Origin: an uncultured Opitutia bacterium
Lineage (GTDB): Bacteria; Verrucomicrobiota; Verrucomicrobiia; Opitutales; UBA953
DNA length: 50,171 nucleotides
Assembly (NCBI GenBank): GCA_903850885.1
Contig: CAINMU010000115.1
Span: 1-50,171 of the forward strand
Direction of reading: 5' to 3'
The stretch's first letter is position 1. Each line of letters begins with the position of its first letter. Below the pieces are notes generated by a model that made no database searches, was not told where the DNA came from, and saw only the letters and a program-made list of their open reading frames with translations. The position numbers and the translations under genes were made by a program. This document shows positions 8,110 to 18,073 of the stretch, piece by piece.

Positions 8110-10803
8110 TTACTTCAAGATCTGACGAAGGACGTAAGGCAGGATGCCGCCATGGCGGTAATATTCCCCTTCGATGGCGGTATCGATCCGGGCGACGAGT
8201 GGGGCCTGGTCGACGCTGCCGTTGGCACGACGAATTAAGAGCGTCACCGGTGTCTTCGGCTTAATCGGGCTGGAAAGACCCTCGAGGTCGAAGGTCTCGG
8301 TGCCATCGAGGTTATACGAAGCGGCGTTCTTACCGTCGGTGAATTCGAGGGGGAGCACGCCCATGCCGAGAAGGTTAGAGCGGTGGATGCGTTCGAAGGA
8401 CTGGGCGACCACGGCACGGATGCCGAGGAGCGCGGTGCCTTTCGCGGCCCAATCGCGCGACGAGCCCATGCCGTAGTCGACGCCGCCGAAGACGATCATG
8501 CCTTCCTGCCGGCTTTCATAGATTTTGCAGGCGTCGTAGATTGCCTCGATTTTTCCTTCCGGCTGCACCTTGGTGAAACCGCCTTCTTTGCCTTCGGCCA
8601 TGAGGTTCTTGACCTGCGTGTTGGCGAACGTGCCGCGAGTCATGATGCGGTCATTGCCGCGACGGGAACCGTAGGAATTGAAATCTTTTTTGCTGACGCC
8701 CGCGGCGAGCAGGAATTTCCCAGCGGGAGTTTCTTCTTTGAATGCTCCGGCGGGCGAAATGTGGTCGGTCGTGACGGAGTCGCCCAGGATCGCCATCGGA
8801 CGAAGTTTCGTCAGGGAAGGCACCGGCGGCGGGGTCATCGAGAAGTTTTGGAAGAACGGCGGTTCCTGGATATAGGTCGACGATGCTTTCCAACTAAAGC
8901 GCGCGCCGGTGCCGCCTTGGACGCCTTTCCATTCGGCCGTGGCATTGGCCAGCGAGTCGGTGGCATATTTGGATTTGAACATCTCCGGCTTGAGCCCGCG
9001 GGCGACGTGCTCCGCTACTTCGGCCTGCGTTGGCCAGAGATCCTTGAGGAAGACCGGCTGGCCATCGTTACCGGTACCGAGCGCTTCGGTGTCGAGGTCG
9101 ATGTCGACCCGTCCCGCGAGCGCAAAGGCCACGACCAACGGAGGCGACATTAGGAAGTTTGCTTTCACGGCGCCGTGGACGCGGGCTTCGAAGTTGCGGT
9201 TACCAGAGAGGACCGAAGCGGTCACGAGATCGCCTTGCTTGATGGCGCCTTCGATGTCGGCATCGAGCGGGCCGGAGTTGCCGATGCAAGTCGTGCAACC
9301 GTAACCCACGAGATTGAAGCCCAGTTTATCCAGGTAGGTCGAAAGATTGATCTCGTTCAAATAATCCGTCACGACGCGCGACCCCGGGGCCAGCGAACAT
9401 TTTACGTTGGCGTTAACGGTGAGGCCTTTTTCGACCGCCTTTTTGGCGACCAGGCCAGCGGCGACCATCACGGAAGGGTTGGAAGTGTTGGTGCAGGAAG
9501 TAATCGCGGCGATGACGACGGAACCGTGCTGGAGGGTGCGACCGGTGGCGCCGACGGCGGCCGAGATTGAGCGGTCAGCGACCGTCTTGCCGAAACCGTT
9601 CTTATCCTTGCCCGCGACAAAGAGCGTATTGAAAGACTCTTTCAGCTTCGGGAGATCGATGCGGTCCTGCGGGCGCTTGGGGCCCGAGACGCACGGGACG
9701 ACGGTGCTGATATCCAGGTCGATGGTCTGCGTGTAATCGATGCTGCCAGCCTTAGGGATGCCAAAGAGACCTTGGGCCTGGTAATATTCCTTCACCAATG
9801 CGATGTGCGATTCTTCGCGTCCGGTTTGACGGAGGTAATCGAGGGATTTTTCGTCGACGGGGAAGAACCCCATCGTGGCGCCATATTCCGGAGCCATGTT
9901 CGCAATCGTCGCCCGGTCGGCAAGGGAGAGGGCTTCGGTGCCTTCGCCGTAGAACTCGACGAATTTACCGACCACTTTCGCTTTGCGGAGGATTTCGGTC
10001 AGACGGAGCGTGAGGTCGGTGGCGGTGACGCCTTCGCGGAGACGACCGGTCAGATTGACGCCGATGACTTCGGGGGTCTGGAAGTAGACCGGTTGGCCGA
10101 GCATACCGGCTTCGGCTTCGATGCCGCCCACGCCCCAGCCCACGACGCCGATGCCATTAATCATGGTCGTGTGCGAATCGGTTCCGACCAACGTGTCAGG
10201 GTAAAAGACCCCGTTCTTTTCAAAGACCAACTTGGCCAGGAACTCCAAGTTTACTTGGTGGACGATGCCGATGGCCGGGGGGACGACGCCAAAGGTCTTG
10301 AACGCTTGCATGCCCCATTTCAGGAATTCATAACGCTCGGTGTTGCGGCCGAACTCTTCGCGTAGATTTTCGAGGAAGGAAGTCGCGGTGCCGGCGCGGT
10401 CGACTTGCACCGAGTGGTCGACTACGAGGTCAACTGGGACGAGCGGCTCGATGATGGCGCTATCTTTACCGAGTTTGGCCACGGCTTCGCGCATCGCCGC
10501 CAAGTCGACCAGCAGAGGGACGCCGGTAAAATCTTGCAGAACGATCCGGGCGACGACGAAAGGGATTTCGGTATCGACGGGCTTGGTGGCGTTCCATTTT
10601 ACGAGGGTTTTTACATCGGCCTCGGTGACGGCGACGCCATCGCAGTTGCGCAGGACGGATTCGAGAACCAGCCGAATGGAAACAGGCAGGCGTGAAATCT
10701 TGCCGTGGCCGGATTGTTCGAGCGCGGGCAGGGAGTAGATCTGTCCAGATTTGCCTCCGGCGGAAAACGGACGGAGGGCTTTAAAAGGATCTTGGGCGGC
10801 CAT
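8110..10803 (-). CDS. acnA: Aconitate hydratase (AcnA/IRP type)
   Basis: TCA-cycle enzyme that isomerises citrate to isocitrate through cis-aconitate, in the cytoplasm. The 897-residue length, the N-terminal [20 protein letters not shown] and the C-terminal swivel domain ([15 protein letters not shown], then the SRDWAAKGT substrate loop) fit AcnA/IRP1. The 4Fe-4S ligands are in [11 protein letters not shown] (about Cys436) and [12 protein letters not shown] (about Cys502 and Cys505). The start ATG is followed by [12 protein letters not shown]. The upstream gap carries the peroxiredoxin terminator, so acnA probably has its own promoter, though none is obvious. Confidence 0.97.
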   Translation of the reverse strand: MAAQDPFKALRPFSAGGKSGQIYSLPALEQSGHGKISRLPVSIRLVLESVLRNCDGVAVTEADVKTLVKWNATKPVDTEIPFVVARIVLQDFTGVPLLVDLAAMREAVAKLGKDSAIIEPLVPVDLVVDHSVQVDRAGTATSFLENLREEFGRNTERYEFLKWGMQAFKTFGVVPPAIGIVHQVNLEFLAKLVFEKNGVFYPDTLVGTDSHTTMINGIGVVGWGVGGIEAEAGMLGQPVYFQTPEVIGVNLTGRLREGVTATDLTLRLTEILRKAKVVGKFVEFYGEGTEALSLADRATIANMAPEYGATMGFFPVDEKSLDYLRQTGREESHIALVKEYYQAQGLFGIPKAGSIDYTQTIDLDISTVVPCVSGPKRPQDRIDLPKLKESFNTLFVAGKDKNGFGKTVADRSISAAVGATGRTLQHGSVVIAAITSCTNTSNPSVMVAAGLVAKKAVEKGLTVNANVKCSLAPGSRVVTDYLNEINLSTYLDKLGFNLVGYGCTTCIGNSGPLDADIEGAIKQGDLVTASVLSGNRNFEARVHGAVKANFLMSPPLVVAFALAGRVDIDLDTEALGTGNDGQPVFLKDLWPTQAEVAEHVARGLKPEMFKSKYATDSLANATAEWKGVQGGTGARFSWKASSTYIQEPPFFQNFSMTPPPVPSLTKLRPMAILGDSVTTDHISPAGAFKEETPAGKFLLAAGVSKKDFNSYGSRRGNDRIMTRGTFANTQVKNLMAEGKEGGFTKVQPEGKIEAIYDACKIYESRQEGMIVFGGVDYGMGSSRDWAAKGTALLGIRAVVAQSFERIHRSNLLGMGVLPLEFTDGKNAASYNLDGTETFDLEGLSSPIKPKTPVTLLIRRANGSVDQAPLVARIDTAIEGEYYRHGGILPYVLRQILK

Positions 10804-10869
10804 GGGTAGGTGATGTGAGAAAAGTGTTCGCCGGGGTTAGGTCCAAGCGAGGGAATAGCCAAAAGCAAA

Positions 10870-10900
10870 GAAGGCGGTCGGGGCAAGCCCGACCGCCTTC
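10870..10900 (-). terminator. Strong terminator after the peroxiredoxin gene
   Basis: A perfect 13-base-pair stem (10870-10882 with 10888-10900, loop GCAAG) lies 20 bases after the peroxiredoxin stop. On the minus strand it is followed by TTTGCTTTTGGC. It separates the peroxiredoxin from acnA. Confidence 0.8.
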
Positions 10901-10919
10901 AAATAAGCCTGATTTTCGC

Positions 10920-11405
10920 TTAGGCTTCGATGGCCTTCTTGATCTTGGCGAAGTTAGGCATCGAGGCCGGGTCGCGTTTAACTTCCGAGTGAACGACATT
11001 GCCGTTCTTATCGGCGACGAAGACCGAGCGCTTGGCGACGTTGAGGAGGCCAGTCTTTACAGGAATGACGCGCGTATCCTTAACCTTGAAGGCTTTGACA
11101 GCCACGCGGTTAAAGTCCGAGACGAGGGTAACGCTGATAGCGTTCGCTTTAACCCAGGCTTCTTGGGCGAAGGGGCTATCGACGGAAATGGCGATAATAT
11201 CGGCCTTAAGGGACTTATACTCTTCGAGTAAACCCGAGAACTTACAGAGCTCATCAGTGCAAACTCCCGTAAAGGCGAGCGGGACGAAGAGGATGACGGT
11301 CGAACCTTTGCCGACATTACGGCGGAGGCTGACTTCGACGAGTCCAGCATCGGTTTTTTGCTTAAGGCTAATTTCAGGGAGGGGCTGGCCAACTTTGAGG
11401 GGCAT
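10920..11405 (-). CDS. Peroxiredoxin (AhpC/TSA family, AhpE-like)
   Basis: A 161-residue thiol peroxidase that reduces hydrogen peroxide or organic peroxides. The thioredoxin fold carries the peroxidatic motif PLAFTGVCTDELC; the first Cys is the peroxidatic residue and the second, four residues later, is also Cys. RVAVKAFKVKDT and KRSVFVADKNGNVVHSEV are typical of AhpE/Prx-like single-domain proteins. It starts at ATG 11405. A promoter candidate lies upstream and a strong hairpin terminator downstream, so it appears to be a single-gene unit between miaA and acnA. Confidence 0.9.
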   Translation of the reverse strand: MPLKVGQPLPEISLKQKTDAGLVEVSLRRNVGKGSTVILFVPLAFTGVCTDELCKFSGLLEEYKSLKADIIAISVDSPFAQEAWVKANAISVTLVSDFNRVAVKAFKVKDTRVIPVKTGLLNVAKRSVFVADKNGNVVHSEVKRDPASMPNFAKIKKAIEA

Positions 11406-11476
11406 GGGTAGGGGGGTGAGGGTTAAGGACTTACGAATAAGCCAAAAGATAGCCTAAGTGCAAGAACGGAGGCTGA

Positions 11477-11506
11477 ATTATGCCACTAAATGGTCATTTT
11501 TCGCAA
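11477..11506 (-). promoter_or_regulatory. Putative promoter for the peroxiredoxin gene
   Basis: Minus-strand TTGCGA (11501-11506) and CATAAT (11477-11482) are 18 bases apart in an AT-rich part of the gap after miaA. The leader before ATG 11405 would be about 65 bases. No operator was recognised. Confidence 0.4.
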
Positions 11507-11548
11507 TCGATCGGAGGTTTAGGCACTTAAAGCCCTTAATTCCGACCT

Positions 11549-12442
11549 TCAAGGTTGTGAGCCGTCTTTCGCTAATCCTAGCCTTTTAAACCATTTATAC
11601 TGTTTTCTAACTAAAGCCCAGGTGTCGAGATTGATGCGCTCAGCGAGGCCGTCGAGGGCGACCTTACGACCCTCGGCTAACCAGTCCATGGTCGCCCGGT
11701 AGCCCACGGCACGTGAGGATGCCAGTTCAGGGTTAAGCTTAAGGGATAGGAGGTAGCTTGCCTCTTCGATCAAGCCATCGCGCAGCATCACCTCGGTCCG
11801 CTGGCCTATTCTTAGGCGAAGTTCGGGGTCCGGGCGCTCAAGGAGGTCAAAGGTGAGGGAGTGGTCGGCGAACGGGCCTCGTTGGGAAAGAAATTCATCT
11901 CGGAGCGAATTGAGATCCCGATCGGTGGCCAGACGCCGTTCCAAGGCTTTCGCCACGCGGATGGGGTTTTGAATATCGAGCCAAGCGGGAAGTGGGCCGC
12001 TCTCGAGGGCGGTCAAGCGAGCTAACAACGCGGGTAGTCCTTGCCGCAACAGTTCACGAACCTCGGCGACGATTTCGTCGCTGATCGGCACCTCGTCGGT
12101 CACGGGACCAAAAAAAGCTGCCAGATAAAAACCACTGCCGCCCGTGATCAGGATTTTTTTACCCCGGGCCTCCGCCGCTGCGAGGGCGTTGCGGGCCAGC
12201 GTGATGAATTGCAGAACGGAATAACGTTCGGTCGGTTCGACGAGGTCGATGCCATGGTGGCGGATGCGGGCTTGTTGCGCCGCGTTGGGCTTAGCCGAAC
12301 CAATATCCATGTGCCGATAGACGCAGACCGAATCGCAGGAGAGAATCTCGGCGTCATGCTTTTCCGCCCAAGCCAGCGCAGCCTCCGTCTTCCCGACCGC
12401 GGTGGGGCCGGTGATGATGTGGAGTGGCGCGACGCCGCTCAT
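11549..12442 (-). CDS. miaA: tRNA dimethylallyltransferase
   Basis: Adds a dimethylallyl group to A37 of tRNAs that read codons starting with U. The 297-residue protein has the P-loop GPTAVGKTEAAL, the tRNA and substrate motif SCDSVCVYRHMDIGSAKP, GGSGFYLAAFFGP, and the C-terminal DTWALVRKQYKWFKRLGL. Its ATG overlaps the cdsA stop by four bases (ATGA), so translation is probably coupled. It is the last gene of the long minus-strand string that starts at serA. Confidence 0.96.
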   Translation of the reverse strand: MSGVAPLHIITGPTAVGKTEAALAWAEKHDAEILSCDSVCVYRHMDIGSAKPNAAQQARIRHHGIDLVEPTERYSVLQFITLARNALAAAEARGKKILITGGSGFYLAAFFGPVTDEVPISDEIVAEVRELLRQGLPALLARLTALESGPLPAWLDIQNPIRVAKALERRLATDRDLNSLRDEFLSQRGPFADHSLTFDLLERPDPELRLRIGQRTEVMLRDGLIEEASYLLSLKLNPELASSRAVGYRATMDWLAEGRKVALDGLAERINLDTWALVRKQYKWFKRLGLAKDGSQP

Positions 12443-13326
12443 CCCGCTTGTTTGGCCCAGGTTAAGCAGTAGGACAGTAAGATGAGGGCCGTCGGTGCAG
12501 TCAGGATAAGGCTATCAATGAGATCAAGCGCGCCGCCGATACCAGGGATGGTGGCGCCGGAATCTTTGACGCCCGCGAGACGCTTGAAGGCGGATTCTGC
12601 TAAGTCGGAGGGAATGCTGAGGAGGGCCAAGGGTAAGGCCAGGACGGCGGCTTTCCAAGGGGTCATGAATTCGAGACCTAACGGGCCGTTGCACAACCAA
12701 GCAAAACCCGCCGAGGCCAGAGCGGAGAAGACCAGGCCGCCGAGGCAACCTTCCCAGCTTTTGGCCGGACTGATCTTCGGGGCGACTTTATGCTTACCGA
12801 AAGGTACGCCGATGAGAAGCCCGCCGACGTCCGTGAACTTGGTCGCGATGATCACCCAGACGACGTAATAAAGCCCGACGGGTTTGCGGCTCAATAATTG
12901 ACCGTCTTCCATTCGGGCGATGGCCACCAGCGCCGAAAGCATGAAAGGGATGTAGAGGAAGCCGTATAATGTCGGCATCCGGCGAAGTAGTAGCGGGACT
13001 TCGGCCGGATGGCGCAGAAGGAGGATCAAGTGCAGGCCGATGGCCAACGATGCCGCGGTCAGGAAGTAGTTCGCTTGGGCTCGCGCGTTCGCGAAAAAGA
13101 ATAAGCAAAAGAGTAGGACAAGACCGGCAAGGAGTCCATTGAGCCTGGGCTTGGTGACGCCCGGGATTTTTTCGGCCAGTTGATAAAATTCATATTGCGC
13201 GACCGTGGACAGCACCGCCAGGAGCGCGAATGCAGCTTGTTCGGCGACGGAGAATAGCCCGCCAATCCAAATGACGACCCCGACGACGACCCAGAGGCCG
13301 ACGGTACTTAAGGTGCGGTTAATCAT
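12439..13326 (-). CDS. cdsA: Phosphatidate cytidylyltransferase (CDP-diglyceride synthase)
   Basis: Makes CDP-diacylglycerol from phosphatidate and CTP, the entry to phospholipid head groups. It is a polytopic membrane protein of 295 residues with about eight hydrophobic segments. The C-terminal family signature is present as SAFKRLAGVKDSG then PGIGGALDLIDS (about residues 243-272). Most family members have PGHGG and a DR before the Asp; here Ile and Leu replace the His and Arg. ATGA overlaps join it to uppS upstream and miaA downstream. uppS-cdsA adjacency is a common bacterial arrangement and supports the call. Confidence 0.92.
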   Translation of the reverse strand: MINRTLSTVGLWVVVGVVIWIGGLFSVAEQAAFALLAVLSTVAQYEFYQLAEKIPGVTKPRLNGLLAGLVLLFCLFFFANARAQANYFLTAASLAIGLHLILLLRHPAEVPLLLRRMPTLYGFLYIPFMLSALVAIARMEDGQLLSRKPVGLYYVVWVIIATKFTDVGGLLIGVPFGKHKVAPKISPAKSWEGCLGGLVFSALASAGFAWLCNGPLGLEFMTPWKAAVLALPLALLSIPSDLAESAFKRLAGVKDSGATIPGIGGALDLIDSLILTAPTALILLSYCLTWAKQAG

Positions 13327-14084
13327 GCGGTGGGGGTGGCCTGAATCTGTTCGCGAGTCATGCCGAACCGACGTTCCCGTTTGCCGAATTCAGTGAGGGC
13401 CAACTGGAGTTGTTCTTTCGTAAAGTCGGGCCAGAAGACGGTGGAAAAAACAATCTCAGCGTAGGCGGATTGCAAGAGGAGGAAGTTGCTCAGTCTGAAT
13501 TCGCCGGAGGTGCGAATGATCAAATCCGGATCAGGCATACCCGCGGTCGAAAGGCGGCTTTCAACCGTCGACCAGTCAACTTTGGTCGGGTCGATTTTTC
13601 CGGCGGCGGTGTCTTCAGCGATGGCTTGGGCGGCGCGGACGATTTCTTGGCGAGCGCCGTAATTGAGAGCGACGACGAGCGTAAAGGCAGTGTTGTGCTT
13701 GCTCGACTCGATGACATCCGTGAGCGGCCGGCGGATAAAATCAGGCATCGCCGAAAGGTCGCCGATGGCCCGAAGGCGGACGTTGCGCCGTTCCAGTCGG
13801 GCGAGGTGGGCCCGCAAAATCCATTCTCCGAGTTTGAATAACCCGCTAATTTCTTCCGGAGGTCGTTTCCAGTTTTCGGCGGAAAAGGCGAAAACGGTCA
13901 GGGTACTTACGCCTAAGTCGATGCAGGCGTCGACAATTTCAATCAGCCGTTCCCCACCGCGACGATGGCCTTCCAGTCGGGGAAGGTTGCGGGCGGCCGC
14001 CCAACGACCATTACCGTCCATGATGATCCCGATATGCCGAGGAACGTCAGGTTTGAGGGTGGAAGTGGGCAGGGGGTCGAGCAC
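13323..14084 (-). CDS. uppS: Undecaprenyl diphosphate synthase (cis-prenyltransferase)
   Basis: Builds the C55 lipid carrier for peptidoglycan and other glycans. The 253-residue protein starts at GTG 14084; no in-frame ATG precedes the core. Signature motifs are HIGIIMDGNGRWAAARNL (catalytic Asp23), GHRRGGERL, VFAFSAENWKRP, and the C-terminal DLIIRTSGEFRLSNFLL with AEIVFSTVFWPDF. The stop overlaps the cdsA start. It lies 45 bases after exbD. Confidence 0.96.
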   Translation of the reverse strand: MLDPLPTSTLKPDVPRHIGIIMDGNGRWAAARNLPRLEGHRRGGERLIEIVDACIDLGVSTLTVFAFSAENWKRPPEEISGLFKLGEWILRAHLARLERRNVRLRAIGDLSAMPDFIRRPLTDVIESSKHNTAFTLVVALNYGARQEIVRAAQAIAEDTAAGKIDPTKVDWSTVESRLSTAGMPDPDLIIRTSGEFRLSNFLLLQSAYAEIVFSTVFWPDFTKEQLQLALTEFGKRERRFGMTREQIQATPTA

Positions 14085-14129
14085 GAAGGGGCAGAATGAA
14101 TTACCTCTAATCCCTCTGGCAACCGCGAA

Positions 14130-14591
14130 TCAACGCTCGTCCGCCGCAATCATCACTCCGGGGAAACCAGCGGTGCGGGCCAGTTCGCAGACTTCGAGAA
14201 AACTTTGCATGGTCAAGGAGGCATCCGCCTTGATTAAGAGCGGCCGAGAGGCGCCGCCGGCGGCGGCCACGCGTCGTAATTCGGTGCCCAATCCGGCCCG
14301 GTCAACGACTCGCCCGGCGACGACAAAAACTCCTGTGCCACGCGCCGAGACGAGGGTGACAGTCAAGGAGGTCCGCGCCATATCTCCGAGGGTCGCCTTG
14401 GGGGTCTTAAGGTTACGTGAAACCGCGACTTGGCGCTGATCAAACCCCACATACATCCCCGGTGAATAAACAAAATCTGAAGCCAGCACTGAAACCAAGC
14501 CGGCGCAGACCAAGGCGAGGGTCAAAGGGATGAAGTCGATCCCTCTTTCGGTGGGGCGGACTTTCTCAAGAACTCCAAGCGGGGTGCGCAC
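14130..14591 (-). CDS. exbD: ExbD/TolR-like biopolymer transport protein
   Basis: A 153-residue protein with one N-terminal membrane segment (IDFIPLTLALVCAGLVSVLAS) and a periplasmic domain whose end LLIKADASLTMQSFLEVCELARTAGFPGVMIA is typical of ExbD/TolR. The family works with an ExbB/TolQ proton channel to energise outer-membrane processes. The usual membrane Asp is not obvious inside the predicted helix; D19 lies at its edge. GTG start at 14591, two bases after the exbB-like stop. The region between the helix and the C-terminal domain is divergent. Confidence 0.8.
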   Translation of the reverse strand: MRTPLGVLEKVRPTERGIDFIPLTLALVCAGLVSVLASDFVYSPGMYVGFDQRQVAVSRNLKTPKATLGDMARTSLTVTLVSARGTGVFVVAGRVVDRAGLGTELRRVAAAGGASRPLLIKADASLTMQSFLEVCELARTAGFPGVMIAADER

Positions 14592-14593
14592 GA

Positions 14594-15235
14594 TTAGACG
14601 GTCTTGGTTTTGTCGGCGGGAAGTTCATGCCGTACAAAGGTGATAATCGCATGAGCAGCGATTTCCATTTCCATCACGATGGAGCGGACGCGGCCGACGA
14701 GGAAATGATGAGAGAGCGAACAAGCGGCAGCGATGACCAACGAGAAACCAGCGGTCGCCAGCGCGGCTTGGACGTCGAGCAGTAAGAAGTCGGCAGAGGC
14801 ATAGACGCTTCCGTCGCGCAGGGCAGTGGCGAGGTGAAATCCTGAGAACACGGCCCCGGCTAAACCCAGGAGAGGGGCGATGCGCCCGATCGCGGAGATG
14901 GTGCCAAGCCGACGCTCCAAGACGGGTAATTCGAGCAAGGCCGCTTCGGTGGCCGCATCGCGCATGGCGACGTCGCCGTTAGCAGCTCGGAGCAGAGCAG
15001 CTTTGACGACGCGCGGGACCGGCCCCGGCGATTCTTCGCAAGCGGCGAGCGCTTCTAAGGGTCGACCCGCGCGCAGGTTGTTGCGGACGCCTTCAATGAA
15101 GTCGGAAGAAAGGACCAAGCCGCGATGGAGGAACATGGCGCGTTCGACCACGAAGACCAGGGCGAGAAAGGCGAGGATGAGCAGGAGCCAGACGAACGGA
15201 CCGGCATCAAAAGGGAAAGAGAAGGCGCGGCTCAT
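14594..15235 (-). CDS. exbB: MotA/TolQ/ExbB-type proton channel protein
   Basis: A 213-residue membrane protein with three main hydrophobic segments: residues 9-29 (FVWLLLILAFLALVFVVERA), about 100-125 and about 140-170. RLGTISAIGRIAPLLGLAGAVFSGF matches the ExbB/TolQ segment LxxIAxxAPLLGLLGTVxGM. It forms the proton channel of an energiser complex with the ExbD-like protein next to it. The ATG overlaps the TPR gene stop by four bases, which links the channel to a large periplasmic partner. Confidence 0.88.
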   Translation of the reverse strand: MSRAFSFPFDAGPFVWLLLILAFLALVFVVERAMFLHRGLVLSSDFIEGVRNNLRAGRPLEALAACEESPGPVPRVVKAALLRAANGDVAMRDAATEAALLELPVLERRLGTISAIGRIAPLLGLAGAVFSGFHLATALRDGSVYASADFLLLDVQAALATAGFSLVIAAACSLSHHFLVGRVRSIVMEMEIAAHAIITFVRHELPADKTKTV

Positions 15236-18021
15236 TGGGGTTTGTTCGTGGGGTTATTGGAAGCGGAGATGCGTAAGGTCGCAAGTTTGCTTTCGGCCGT
15301 AGCTTGACCGGGGAGGCGGGCTTCGCCGGGTGCAAGGTTACGGTTTAATTCAGGGATGATTCGGTATGCCGCCAAGGCCTCTTCGAGGTCGTTGTCTTGT
15401 TCGCTGATTTCTCCTAAGAGCAGGATGGAACGCGCCAGCCAAAGCTTACTTGCGGAATTGAAACGTTGCGTAGTGTTGAGCGAACCTGGAACGGCGACGG
15501 CCGACCGTAATAAATTAAGGGGTCGAATCAAAGTCGTGCGGGCCTCCCGTCGAGTTGTCGCTGCTTCACTATTCGTTTCGGTTTTGGCCCGTTCGATCAA
15601 GGCGAGTGACCATTTGTACCAGGCCTCGATTCGGATTTCGTCGGAATCTTTGGACCAAGCTTCGGCGACGCGTTCATAGGCGGCGGCGGCGCGGGCGATG
15701 CGTTGGCGGTCGATCTGACCATTGCGATCGCGGCGAAGCTCGGCTAAGCCGAAAAGCGAATCAGCCCGGGCCATCTCGGCTTGGGGGCGCGAGGGGTCGG
15801 AAGGTTTGCTCCGAATCAGGCCTTCGAGTACTAAGAGCGCTTTATCGAAGTCGCCTAAAGAACGGAGAATCTCGGCGCGGCGCATCGCTACCCGGAACAT
15901 CAGCGGACTGAGCGGATAATTATCGGTGAAGCGTTCCAAAAGTTCGACCGCATCTTTGAGTTTGGCTTCGCCTTCGGTGGGGGCTTGGAGCGCTGCTTGT
16001 TCGGCGGCTTCGTAGAGCCCGAGTTGCGCGAACTCCGCTAGGGCGGCGTCACCTTGGAATTCTTTCGCTAAGGCTTCGAAACGAGCCTGCGCTTCGGCAT
16101 TTTTTCCGGCGGCGGCGAGGTGTCGGCCTTCGACAAGGTAGGAGGCGGCCGTGGCGGCGACCTTGCCATACTTCTTTCGTAAGGAGATCAATTCTTCCAT
16201 GCCTTTGAGCGAGCCCGTATCGAGGGCGGAGCGGGCTTTTAATAAGGCCACATGACCTCTCAGTTCCGGGATCGCCTTGCGAAGTTCGTCCGAGGCTTCG
16301 GGTGGAAGTTTTTCCAGGCGAGTCGCGATACTGTCTGCAATCTTGGCGGCCTGGTCGGGCTGGTGGTTACTCAGCGCAATCAAGGCTTTTAGCCAATCGA
16401 AACGGAGCGTGAAATCGATCTTTGTGTCATTGATGATCGGCGTCAGGCGGGTGAGTAATCGGGCCGCTTCCGCCGGCTGATTGGCCTTGCGGGCATCATC
16501 GATGAGATTCCATACGGCCATCCAGAGGCGTTCGCGCGGAATGAAACGATTTTTACGAGACGCGTCTTCGATGACTTCAGCGGTGCGATTCCATAAGGCG
16601 GGTTCATCGCCTTGGAGCAGGAGGCACTGCACCCGCTGGTGAAAGGCCGTAAAGGCTAAGTCCGGGAGGGTGGTCTCGGTTTGGATGATGGCATAAGCTT
16701 TTTCGGCTAACACGTAATCTTTGGCTAAGAAAAGACAGTCGGCGGCCACCGTGCGGAGTTTGTCGCGTCGGGTGTCGATGGTGCCTTCGGAGAGCGTCGT
16801 AATGTGATTCGCCGCTAATCGAAAAGAACCATCACCCCAAGCGGCCAACGCTAAGGTGCGAGTCGCTTCTCGGGCGAGCGGGCTGGCCGGTACGTCGTGG
16901 AGCAAGTCTTCCGCCGCTTGGCGGGCTTTTTCGCGATTACCCGCCACCAACATGAGTTGCGCGCGGGCTAAGTGGATGGCGTCAAGAATCTTGGGGTCAC
17001 GCGGGCAAAGGAAGGCAAGCTGTCCTTCGTTATGACGCATCAGGAAGTCGTAGACTTCATTACTGATGGCCTTGGCTTCGATGGGGTTGTTCTTCGCTTG
17101 TTCATCTTCGGCGGCAAAAACGAGGGCATGAATCGCGGTGATGCGGACCGAAGGATTGGCCGGGTTCTTGGCGGCGTCTTTCAGGCGATCGCGTCCGGCC
17201 GTGGTATTGGGTCCGAGGATGAGTCCCGCTAAAAGGTCCGCTTCGGCTTGCCGATTGGCGGGAAGCAGGCCGCTTTCGGCCAAAGCCCGGGCGGCTTCGG
17301 TCGGGCGCTTGAGATGTGCTAAAGCCAAAGCAAGATTACGGGAATAGGCGAAAGCTAGCGGGGTGTTCTTGGCGGCGGCGGAGAGTTCTTTGAGCGCTGA
17401 AACCGTCCGCTCTTCGACATGGCCAGCGATGATGGAGGCTCGATAGCCCAAGATCTCGATGCGTTGGCGTTGTTCCTCTGAGACCGAAGTTTTTCCGACG
17501 GCCTCCAGGTTGACGTTAATCCCGAAGTTGTCCCCCTCGGCGGCGGCGAGCATCCATTTGAGCGCATAGACCCACGCAAGTTCCGGCGGAGGGATTTCCG
17601 TCAGATTGATCTCCGCGACGCGCAGTTTGGCGGCGGCGAGATCGTTATCCAGCAGCGCCACCAAGGCTTCGCGTAGGGCTTTACGGCTGGAAGCGGGTAG
17701 AAATTTTAAGGCAGCTTTAGCTTCAACGGTGCGCGTTCGTTCGATGCATGCGGCCGAGAGTCCCAGTCCCGCCCTTTCCCGGTCAGCCTCGTTCAGGCGC
17801 GCGTCCGCAAGGCCTTGGGTGAAGAGCATCGACGCAGTCGAAGATAATCCCGCCGCCAGGGCCTCTTCGGCTAATTCAAGGGTGGTGCGCCTCTCCGGTT
17901 GTTCGCCGCCAGAAAGGTCGGCATTGCGAGCGATCAGCGAAGGCGGGAGGTCTTGCGCCCGAACGTTGGGCACGAAAAGTCCGGCGCAGGCTAGGAGGGT
18001 GGCCAAGGTGAACCGTCGCAT
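15232..18021 (-). CDS. Large secreted TPR-repeat protein
   Basis: ATG 18021 gives 929 residues starting with a clear signal peptide, MRRFTLATLLACAGLFVPNV ending RAQ; an earlier start would run into lysC. The mature protein is almost wholly helical with TPR-like units, for example LAREATRTLALAAWGDGSFRLAANHI, SPLMFRVAMRRAEILRSLGDFDKAL and LWLARSILLLGEISEQDNDLEEALAAYRII. It is probably periplasmic. It precedes an ExbB/ExbD pair with which it is translationally coupled, like the YbgF/CpoB or TolA-associated TPR proteins of Tol systems, but it is far larger. No enzyme motif was seen. Function is inferred from context only. Confidence 0.78.
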   Translation of the reverse strand: MRRFTLATLLACAGLFVPNVRAQDLPPSLIARNADLSGGEQPERRTTLELAEEALAAGLSSTASMLFTQGLADARLNEADRERAGLGLSAACIERTRTVEAKAALKFLPASSRKALREALVALLDNDLAAAKLRVAEINLTEIPPPELAWVYALKWMLAAAEGDNFGINVNLEAVGKTSVSEEQRQRIEILGYRASIIAGHVEERTVSALKELSAAAKNTPLAFAYSRNLALALAHLKRPTEAARALAESGLLPANRQAEADLLAGLILGPNTTAGRDRLKDAAKNPANPSVRITAIHALVFAAEDEQAKNNPIEAKAISNEVYDFLMRHNEGQLAFLCPRDPKILDAIHLARAQLMLVAGNREKARQAAEDLLHDVPASPLAREATRTLALAAWGDGSFRLAANHITTLSEGTIDTRRDKLRTVAADCLFLAKDYVLAEKAYAIIQTETTLPDLAFTAFHQRVQCLLLQGDEPALWNRTAEVIEDASRKNRFIPRERLWMAVWNLIDDARKANQPAEAARLLTRLTPIINDTKIDFTLRFDWLKALIALSNHQPDQAAKIADSIATRLEKLPPEASDELRKAIPELRGHVALLKARSALDTGSLKGMEELISLRKKYGKVAATAASYLVEGRHLAAAGKNAEAQARFEALAKEFQGDAALAEFAQLGLYEAAEQAALQAPTEGEAKLKDAVELLERFTDNYPLSPLMFRVAMRRAEILRSLGDFDKALLVLEGLIRSKPSDPSRPQAEMARADSLFGLAELRRDRNGQIDRQRIARAAAAYERVAEAWSKDSDEIRIEAWYKWSLALIERAKTETNSEAATTRREARTTLIRPLNLLRSAVAVPGSLNTTQRFNSASKLWLARSILLLGEISEQDNDLEEALAAYRIIPELNRNLAPGEARLPGQATAESKLATLRISASNNPTNKPQ

Positions 18022-18073
18022 TCCCGCCACTGTGATTGGGGAAGGCCTGACGGGCAAGAGGCGAGTGCCGTTC

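Noticed and set aside
8383..10695. Long plus-strand frames across the aconitase gene
   Set aside because: They mirror acnA codons; the minus-strand protein has all cluster cysteines and family motifs.
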